Under the pieces are notes generated by a model, which made no database searches, had not been told where the DNA came from, and saw only the letters and a program-made list of their open reading frames with translations. Of a DNA stretch of 64,000 nt, positions 56,983 through 64,000 are shown piece after piece. The stretch's first letter is position 1. Each line of letters begins with the position of its first letter. Source of the stretch: Kuschelorhynchus macadamiae. Taxonomy: Eukaryota; Arthropoda; Insecta; Coleoptera; Curculionidae. The stretch spans positions 1,590,001 through 1,654,000 of the forward strand of contig JAUTXW010001306.1 in NCBI GenBank assembly GCA_030620095.1, read 5' to 3'. A program made the position numbers and the translations under genes.

Positions 56983-58402
56983 CTACTTTATGAACAATTT
57001 TACAAAATATATAAAAAAAACTAAGCCATTTCTAAGGTTTTTAATGGTTTTGATTCCTTCTAAATTGTTGTCTTCCTCTGAAAATGATGAGGTTTCGTCG
57101 TCACTATTTGAAGATCCCAGTATGATAACTAAATCATCAATAACCGTTTTAATTTTGCCATCTACTTCCCAGTATTTATCTTCAATAGAACGAACATGTT
57201 TAACATACGATTTCCAACTTTCAGCCGATGTTGAGTCAATCGCTTCTAATGTCATTTTATTTAAATCTTTAATTGAAAGTTCACCGGTGTTGCGCTCTCA
57301 AATATATTTTTTTCTCCTGCTCATGCAAGTTAAACAAGGTTAAGGTCGCGCAAGTATGGAGGCAGCCTTAAAGATGTATGACCGAGGTTACGTAAAAGAC
57401 CGTCAATTTTATACTTTTTTCTCTAGGCTTGTTGGCTGATATTACTTCATATAATTGATATTTTCTCCATGTTGGATCACATAAAAGATTGTTCGATTTA
57501 AGCCTCGATATCATATGAGCTTTTGTATAGTATTTAGTTGGCACTTTATCTTCTACGTGAGAATGATAAGACGCATTGTCTATTACCACGACTGATTTGG
57601 GAGGAATGTTAGGTAGAAGCTTCTCGAGCAACCACTTTTCAAAACTATCTCTATTCATCTGTCCATGATAGTCTCCAGTTGTTAGTCTCGAGCGAAAAAC
57701 TAAAGCAGCACCTGGAACAAATCCAGTTTCTGAACCAGCATGAACTATAATAACGCGGCTACTAGAGCGGATTCCCTGAACAACACCTGTAACACTTTCA
57801 CTTTGCCAGCATTTGTTCACTGTCATCCCATTATCTACCCAGGTTTCGTCTAGATATACAATTTTGCGTCCTTCTTGCCTATATTGCCTTACAGTTGATA
57901 GATATTTGACCCGCCAGTGAAAAATATTTGGTCTCTCAATGAGGAATTTTCGTTTATTTAGGCACTTGCGCCAAACAAAACCATTTGATCGTAGAAGCCG
58001 ATTTAAGGTTTTATACCCGTACGGAAAATCTATTTTGTTCTTTACAGCACGAAGTAGGGGTTTGCAGGTCGGAACCTTCTTCAAGTTTATATAAAAATCC
58101 TCTATTGTTCGTCGAATTACTTGAAAATCACCGTCGTCAATTTTATCCTTGTATGATAATCGGGGTCTTTTTTTACCAGGAGATTTTAAAGGTGAAGTAG
58201 AACATGAGCCATCATTATGTTCAATTTGAATTTTTCTAACACTACTTTCCGAAACACCAGTGTAAAATGCAGCGCGTTCTGTTCGATTTTGAATTGGAAT
58301 AGTCAAACTATTATTTTCAGCTTCTCTAGTACAGGCCTCTATAACGCTCGCAGTAACTTCGCGTGCACCGCTTCGAATTGTTTTTCCTCTTTTGCTCGCC
58401 AT
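56983..58402 (-). pseudogene. IS630/Tc1-like transposase, disrupted
   Basis: The best start is the ATG at 58402 (MASKRGKTIRSG). The helix-turn-helix region follows, then catalytic Asp in IVYLDETWVDN (near 57848) and VVVIDNASYHS (near 57578). The frame breaks near 57415; continuing in another frame, the usual 'LPPY...LN' block is seen near 57350, where the third catalytic acidic residue position is a stop codon (near 57335). The C-terminal part, 'MTLEAIDSTSAESWKSYVKH' and an acidic tail, is open again at 57255-56983. So there is one frameshift plus a nonsense change at the key residue, and at least one more frame change after it. Confidence 0.87.
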
Positions 58403-58721
58403 CGTTACTTCGAAATAATAATTCAAATTCAACGCATTTATATAGAAATGAAAACAAATGCTCGAAATGTAAAGGCGCCACTGAAAATAGCTAGAACCTT
58501 CTAGCGGCAAGTGCATGGAGACTCTAGGCACATCCCAATTACAAGTGAACCAGTGCGAAATTTACTAAATCCTCGATTAATTTTCTTTACTGCTTAGCTG
58601 ACGCACTTTATAGGTGAAGCGGCAAACTATTACAAGAAATAAAATAACGTACAATTAATTTGCGTATACAAATTTTGCTTTTCCGCTTGCTTAAGACTAT
58701 GAACCTTTATTTTAAGAACCG

Positions 58722-58746
58722 GTTTTCTTTCGTGTCTCGCACTTTA
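58722..58746. repeat. Right TIR of the IS630-like element
   Basis: 'GGTTTTCTTTCGTGTCTCGC' followed by ACTT is the inverted counterpart of 55959-55981. It lies about 320 bp upstream of the transposase start, as expected for the element's 5' end. Confidence 0.75.
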
Positions 58747-59879
58747 ATCAGTGACGGAGTGCAGGCCCCGCTAGGCCCTGCATCGTTTTATTTCAGCGAG
58801 TTATTATTTATATGAAAATTAATTAAAATGATTGGCTTAACTCATATAAGTTTGGAAACCACTAGACTACATCGTGAAAATGTCATGACCCTGGGCATGT
58901 AATTTGATTGTATCAATTAATTATTAAAAAAAACTAAATAATACACTTTAGCCCATACAATGTTAATATGTAATAGGTTTTGTGGAAATATTTTAAATGA
59001 AATATACATCTAAATATAAATTTTAAATTGTGTTTGAAATTTTGCTTATATGGCAAAATTGTTACAAGAAAAATGCGTTTGAACATGATTGTAAACAAAA
59101 TATTACACGTAACTCATACTTTAAGGTATTTTTTGTTTATTGTGGTTCAAAATTTCTTAGTGCACACAATATACTACTATCGATATCTTTTTGATTGATG
59201 CAAGATTTTTTTATGTAATCTTTCTAAAATATTTTTAATATTTTAAATATGTAAATAACCAAATTTCTTAAAATTGTTTAAATATATATATATATTTTAT
59301 TTTTACTAAATGAATCTGATTTAGACAAAAGAGTTATGATCATTTTTAATAGAAACTCCATTTTAAAGAGCTATTCCTTTCTGCTTCAAGAGAAAAAATC
59401 AAAAACAAATAGTTCTAGAATTTATTAAGGGAATTTTAGATTATTAAGTGTACAGAAGATGTATCAAAAAGGGGCTGTGAAAAATTTGGTGGAGTATTAT
59501 TTGACTTTTAAATTTCAGCAGCACTAAATTTAAGAATAATTCAAAAATATTTAATGTATTTAGTTTTGTTCTTTATGTTTTAATATTAATGAGCCAATAA
59601 TAAAGTAGTAATTATTTATCGTGCTTTTGTACATTATGTAGTTAATAAAATGGTATTATTATGCTTATTATTATTATTAAAATACACTTAAAGAGAACAA
59701 AACGGAAGTTTATTAATTAAAAAATATAAGAAAGACATTTCATTTTCTAGAAAACATTGATGTGATAGAAACAATCCAAAATTTGGTAAATTTTTGGTAA
59801 AACAAACCGAAGAATTTTATTGATTCAATATATCCTTTGTCAGAAGTAGAAAGACGTATATATTTATATCTTTAAGGTG
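58747..59879. other. No gene recognised
   Basis: Very AT-rich; includes a short TA run near 59284-59296. Nothing coding or repeated is supported. Confidence 0.5.
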
Positions 59880-60005
59880 AAGGTTTCTACTGGTCTCGTC
59901 TCGAACCCTTCATTCTCGTTCCGTCTCATCTCGAATGTCGAGATTGAATGGTGCCGAGAAGAGACGAGATTAGGTCGAGTCGAGACGAAACGAGACGAGA
60001 GTATT
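59880..60005. repeat. GAGACGA-type low-complexity inverted repeat
   Basis: The left half is built from 'TCTCGTCTCGAAC' and 'GTCTCATCTCG', and the right half from 'GAGACGAGATTAGG' and 'GAGACGAAACGAGACGAGAG'. The halves are roughly reverse complements around 59940-59950. The covering minus-strand ORF is incidental. Confidence 0.7.
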
Positions 60006-61334
60006 TTTGCAAAATTAAGTTCGTAAGCACTTCTTAGTTGTTTATTTTTTTTTGCACTAGTCACTACCAACATTTTATTTCCTGTATATTTCCAACTCAC
60101 ACATGGATTATAAAAACAAAAAATATATATTACAAAAAACAGTATATAAATCAATTTTCATCGATTAAAAACGTCCGAAACAATATCGAGTTAGAATATC
60201 GACCGCGCGACCTCTGAACAATTGAACTCCCGCGTGCCGACGTGATGCCACGATCGATCGATCGAATTATGAGAAGAGACCGACTGATGACCCAAATCGC
60301 GATTTCATATTCCATTTGCTATTACGTTCGGCTGCCGCTCGGTAGCTGTGAAATCTTTGGGTCCTTCCATCGAGCTTTAAGGTAATCAGTGCAGCTTAGT
60401 ATAGCGTATTTTATTATGGCTAAGGAAAGTAACGAGATCATTTGAACTACCGCGCGCGGCTAATAGTATAGGGTATTTAACTTTTCCCAAGGTTGGCGTT
60501 TTATTACAACTATTAGGAGAGACGGTCAAACGAATAATTTATTTTCTGAAATATTGTGGGGGGTCATTTATCAAACGACCCTATCGAAGAGCCGCTACTG
60601 GTAGACAAAACGGAGGACTTTTTCGTTTTGTCATCAGGTATTTTTAAACCTAACGCAGCTCAGAAACACCTAAACACTTAAAGCTTTAGAACTCCTAAGT
60701 TTAAAGTCCTACCTTGTTTTGCTATACCATTTTATTTACAACTGGAGTATGTACGAGCGAATCACGTGTATAGGAGGCTCTTTGTCGAAAACGGCAAGGG
60801 GGTGGGGCAGAATTTGTAGTTACGTCACTGCCACTAACATGTTTTTAAAAAAGAATCCCATTTCCCAAAAAGTTCATGCAAAATCATCATGTAAACATAA
60901 ACACATCAGACATTTACAACTTGCTAAATGTTCTAAGTTAAATGGTCTTTCCAGACTAATATTATATGACACAGACATAGAACGTGTGTAACATAAACCG
61001 ACAGTTGAGGTAAATTCGTGTAATAAAGCTATTTAGTCTAAGTCATGGAGCGAATATTCAAGATGTTGCGGATCAAACGTGAGCGTTGTTATTAAGTTGA
61101 TAGGGTTTCTAACCCTAAAACCAATAAGATATTTTTGAGGTGTATGTTAAATGTTATTAAATTAGTTATTAAATTAGTTAAGTTAGTCAAGTTGAAAAGA
61201 AAATAAACATGTTGGGTCGATATCGAAAACAACTGCAATATTTCTGTTATCAAGAACGTCTCAACTAATTAATATCTCCCAAGGCTTCGGTAAACTATGT
61301 TGACACTCTTAAATTGCCTTAATTTTTGTTTCTT
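60006..61334. other. No gene recognised; CpG-rich patch
   Basis: 60185-60480 is GC- and CpG-rich compared with everything around it (for example 'ATCGACCGCGCGACC' and 'ACCGCGCGCGGC'), which could mark an unrecognised element end or a regulatory region. The plus ORF at 60719-60991 has no motif. No other features. Confidence 0.45.
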
Positions 61335-62032
61335 TGTACTTCCCTCGTAAAAGTATTGCAATCGTAAAAAATCTTTACGTTTCACTGTCCTTATATGCCA
61401 AAAAACATGTTTTCTCAATTCCGTCGGCCTGTCTGTCTGTCAGTCTGTCGGTCTCTTTGTTGGCGGCATAGCTAAAAAACTACTGACCCGATTGACTTCA
61501 AATTTTGGTCAAAAGTTAAGCTTCACGTAGGGATGACTTGGGTAATATTTTGTTATAAAATTCAATATGGCAAAACAAAATGGCGACCTTATCGAATTTA
61601 TCCTAAATTTGGCACAAATTTCAAGTATTATGCAGGAATCAACTGGTACGAATCCAAGGAGGCGAGACAAAATGGCGGCTTAGTAAAATATTTAAAAATT
61701 TAGCCTGAAAAACTACTTAAGGGCCTGATTTCGAATTGAATGCCATAAATAATTGTGATATACATATGAACTAGTAAAACTGTGGTACTAATTAAAGATG
61801 GTGGAACAAAATAGAGGCTAAATAAAATGATTGTTATCGTGAAAAAATAATTATCTCAGGTTTTACATATCTTCACGTTTTAGAGTCCCTAGATGCCAAA
61901 AAATATGTTTTATCAATTCTATCGGTCCGTCTGTCTATCTGTCAGTTCACGGCATAACTTAAAACCTACTTACGAGATTGACTTAAATTGGTAAAATGAT
62001 TGGTAAAAATTAAGGGTCATATATGGATGACC
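61335..62032. repeat. Composite repeat block, interrupted by the Penelope-like element
   Basis: Header at 61340-61500 ('GTCGGCCTGTCTGTCTGTC'), monomers with 'GCAAAACAAAATGGCGACC' and 'GAGACAAAATGGCGGC', then a second header at about 61860-62030. Sequence stops matching the family at about 62031, where the Penelope-like insert begins, and resumes at about 63086. Confidence 0.8.
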
Positions 62033-62160
62033 TACTTTTTCTAGACCTCTCGTATATCTGGGATCATATGGGATTACTATGAATTTATTGGAAGCCTCAG
62101 GTATTTGAAGAATAGTGGCATCTTTTAACATTTTCTTATGCTTATGTCTATTTAGTAGTT
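62033..62160. repeat. Inverted partial copy of the Penelope-like coding region
   Basis: This is the reverse complement of 62376-62503 with very few mismatches, leaving a 215-bp spacer. Inverted partial copies at the 5' side are a known outcome of Penelope-like retrotransposition. The transcript of this locus could form a long hairpin. Confidence 0.9.
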
Positions 62161-62944
62161 AAATAAATTAGAATTTGATATTTATAGGAAATTTACTAAT
62201 ACTGATAGATATATAACATCCGACTCATTTCATTGCCGTCAACACAAAATGGCAGCATTCCATTTCTTAACTCACAGGTTAGTCAATTTTCTAAGTAAAG
62301 AACGTTTTAACAATGAAATGAATCGGATTAAAAATATAGCTAAAAGTAATGGATATAATGATAATTTTGTACATAAACTAGTAAATAGACATAAGCATAA
62401 GAAAATGTTAAAAGATGCCACTACTCTTCAAATACCTGAGGCATCCAATAAATTCATAGTAATCCCATATGATCCCAGATATACGAGAGGTCTAGAAAAA
62501 GTATTTAAAAACGTAGGTTTTAGAGTAGCCTACAAAACGGAGAATAGTTTGAAAAATCTCCTTGGAAACCCCAAAGACAAAGTCGACTTGAGGGAGAGGA
62601 GTGGCATCTATGAAATTAGCTGTAATGACTGCGATCTAAAATATGTTGGGCAAACTAAACGCTCCATAAACATTCGTTTTAAAGAACACATGGCACATTT
62701 AAGATACGGAAGAACAGAAAAGTCAAGCGTTGCCCAACATGCTTTGGAAAACAATCACCGAATAGGAATAAATAATCTTAAGTTGATTAAAAATGTATCT
62801 AATAATAGATTATTGGATGCATTTGAGAGTATAGAAATAGTTAAATGTGGTAAGAAAGCACTAAATAAAGACAGAGGGCCTATTCTCTATAGTCCCCTCT
62901 ATTGTTTACTTGACAACGGTGCAGTCGGGTGCAACCAAGTGTGA
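62159..62944 (+). CDS. Penelope-like RT C-terminus and GIY-YIG endonuclease (partial)
   Basis: The frame is open from 62159 (first ATG 62249). Upstream of that ATG it already encodes the conserved RT-thumb block 'LEFDIYRKFTNTDRYITSDS' and 'CRQHK', so this is an N-terminally truncated polyprotein. The GIY-YIG nuclease domain follows: GIY at residues 119-121 (from the ATG), a CxxC pair at 125 and 128 belonging to the Penelope-type zinc finger, YVGQT at 132-136, and catalytic-type Arg and His in IRFKEHMAHL. The domain nicks target DNA to prime reverse transcription. No stop before 62944. RT palm and N-terminus are absent, so only the nuclease could be made. Confidence 0.9.
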   Translation, partial: LNKLEFDIYRKFTNTDRYITSDSFHCRQHKMAAFHFLTHRLVNFLSKERFNNEMNRIKNIAKSNGYNDNFVHKLVNRHKHKKMLKDATTLQIPEASNKFIVIPYDPRYTRGLEKVFKNVGFRVAYKTENSLKNLLGNPKDKVDLRERSGIYEISCNDCDLKYVGQTKRSINIRFKEHMAHLRYGRTEKSSVAQHALENNHRIGINNLKLIKNVSNNRLLDAFESIEIVKCGKKALNKDRGPILYSPLYCLLDNGAVGCNQV

Positions 62945-62989
62945 CCACATTTACCTATAAATAATCTCGGTTAGGATAAGTTACTTTAA

Positions 62990-63048
62990 GTTATATCATC
63001 TGCTGATGATGCTAACTTGGTTAGCGAAACGCGCGTCCAGAACGTAAC
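62990..63048 (+). ncRNA. Hammerhead ribozyme of the Penelope-like element
   Basis: The core boxes are in the right order: CTGATGA (63003-63009), then stem II GCTAAC/GTTAGC (63011-63016 and 63020-63025, perfect 6 bp, loop TTG), then GAAA (63026-63029), then a minimal stem III (AC..GT with loop GCGC, or ACG/CGT), then the cleavage triplet GTC (63035-63037). Stem I closes with TCTG (62999-63002) pairing CAGA (63038-63041), and after an internal loop GTTA (62990-62993) pairs TAAC (63045-63048). Cleavage is expected after 63037. One extra T (63010) sits between CTGATGA and stem II. Tiny stem III is known for hammerheads of Penelope-like elements. It lies about 45 bp past the ORF stop, where it would process the transcript end. 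Confidence 0.88.
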
Positions 63049-63085
63049 AAGTTGTGGTGTAGTGTGGTTAGAACTCTTGTATTTT

Positions 63086-64000
63086 GATTCAAATTATTAC
63101 TAAAAAACTACTTATCCAATTTATCTTAAATTTTGCACCAAAATCAAGTATTCTGTAGGTATCAACTCGTAAAATTTTGGTAGAAATTCAAAATGGCGAA
63201 ACAAAATGGCGGTTTAGAAAAATATTTAAAAATTCAGCCTGAAAATCTACTGAATGGGCTCATTTCAACTTGTGTGCGAACAAGAATTGTGGTATACAAA
63301 TGAACTAGTAAAACTTAGGTACTAGTTCAAGATGACAGAACAAAATGGCGGTTAAATAAAATATTTGTAATCGTGAAGAAAATCATCTTCTAAGGTTTTA
63401 CATATCTTCACGTTTTAGCGTTCCTAGATGCGAAAAAATATGTTTTATCAATTCCGTCGGCCCGCCTGTCGGTTTGTCTGTCTGTCTCTCAGTTTATGGC
63501 ATAGCTTAAAAATGACTTACCCGATTAACTTCAAATTTTTTTCAAAACTTTAGGGTCATTTTGGTAAATATCTAATACGACGGAACAAAATGTGGTTTAG
63601 TGAGATGTTAAAAAAATTATTACTAAAAAATTACTTATCCAATTTATTTTAAATTTTACACGAAAATCAAGTACTACGTAGGTATCAACTGGTAAGATTT
63701 TGGTATGAATATAAAATAGCAAAACAAAATGGCTTCCTTTTAAAATATTTTAAATGTCAGCCTGAAAACACTATTTATTAAATTAATTTCAAATTTTGTG
63801 CAAGCATTAAGTGTGGTATGCAAAAAACATAAAGGCGGTGTGTGTTAATATAAAAACTGCTTATTGGAGTTACTTTAAATAATACCCAAAAATCAAGTGT
63901 GGAGTAGATAGAAATTGCTAAAATATTGGTAGGAACCCACTGTGATCTAACAAAATGTTGACGAAAAAATATGTGCGTGTGTTACTAAATGACTATACTG
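63086..64000. repeat. Composite repeat block, continuing beyond the window
   Basis: Monomers at about 63090-63360 ('GGCGAAACAAAATGGCGG' near 63195 and a second near 63340), a header near 63390-63530 ('CCGCCTGTCGGTTTGTCTG'), and further monomers near 63580, 63725 and 63950. No coding region is supported. Confidence 0.78.

Larger units (their letters stand above)
62033..63085 (+). mobile_element. Penelope-like element, 5'-truncated
   Basis: The insert interrupts a composite repeat: the left flank ends in a header ('GGATGACCT') and the right flank resumes with 'ATTATTACTAAAAAACTAC', skipping about 90 bp. It consists of an inverted 128-bp piece of its own coding region (62033-62160), the end of the RT thumb plus a GIY-YIG endonuclease ORF (62159-62944), and a hammerhead ribozyme (62990-63048). 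Combination of this endonuclease and ribozyme is specific for Penelope-like elements. The RT palm is missing, so this copy is dead as an autonomous element. The right boundary is approximate. Confidence 0.88.

Noticed and set aside
60719..60991. 90-codon plus-strand ORF
   Set aside because: No recognisable domain, composition or context supports a gene.

Overview
The window looks like a gene-poor, AT-rich, repeat-dense stretch of an arthropod nuclear genome, most likely an insect. The evidence is the mix of element families: a DIRS-type tyrosine-recombinase retrotransposon, a Transib (RAG1-like) transposon, an env-bearing gypsy/errantivirus-type LTR element with a tRNA-Ser-like primer site, a Penelope-like element, several Tc1/mariner/IS630 families with 'TACAGGGTG'-type ends, and jockey/CR1-like non-LTR fragments. 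I found no convincing host protein-coding gene, tRNA, rRNA or CRISPR array. The species cannot be named from the sequence.

Layout. 1-672 is repetitive flank. 673-5834 is a structurally complete DIRS element on the minus strand: gag, RT/RNase H/methyltransferase-like ORF, tyrosine recombinase, inverted terminal repeats and an internal complementary region. 5885-18025 is a roughly 5-kb ancient repeat unit ('A') that has taken insertions: a complete Tc1/mariner element with an intact transposase (6573-8047), and a long-inverted-repeat mariner element (8525-14405) which itself carries an intact 3.7-kb Transib (9792-13481) with a clean 5-bp target duplication. 18425-26056 is a gypsy/errantivirus-like LTR retrotransposon (minus strand) with nearly identical LTRs but damaged genes. 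27031-32040 is a second copy ('B') of the 5-kb unit; it preserves the empty site of the 6573 insertion, and both A and B carry the same old Tc1 relic. 33.5-42.9 kb holds further partial repeats (C, D), a mariner-type insertion with 350-bp TIRs, and two opposed non-LTR fragments. 43-57 kb contains fold-back repeats, mariner and non-LTR relics, a 185-bp (TA)n tract and blocks of a repeat family described below. 57-58.5 kb has an IS630/Tc1-like transposase pseudogene. 62033-63085 is a 5'-truncated Penelope-like element with a GIY-YIG endonuclease and, just downstream of its stop codon, a convincing hammerhead ribozyme fold.

A prominent background component is a degenerate composite repeat: a header of about 200 bp containing 'GTCTGTCTGTC' and 'GGGTCCCTAGATGCC', followed by monomers of roughly 110-145 bp marked by 'AACAAAATGGCGGC'. 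It recurs at about 37.7, 41.2, 44.3, 54.8, 61.3 and 63.1 kb, and in inverted orientation at 5.9 and 27.0 kb.

Functionally these are selfish elements, not a pathway. The ones that look capable of activity by sequence are the Transib transposase, the 6759-7763 mariner-type transposase, and the DIRS RT and recombinase ORFs (its gag is broken). Nested insertions and empty sites allow a relative order: the Tc1 relic is older than or contemporary with the A/B unit; the 6573 element and the long-TIR mariner inserted later; the Transib inserted after that mariner. All identity and fold statements are by eye; none were computed.
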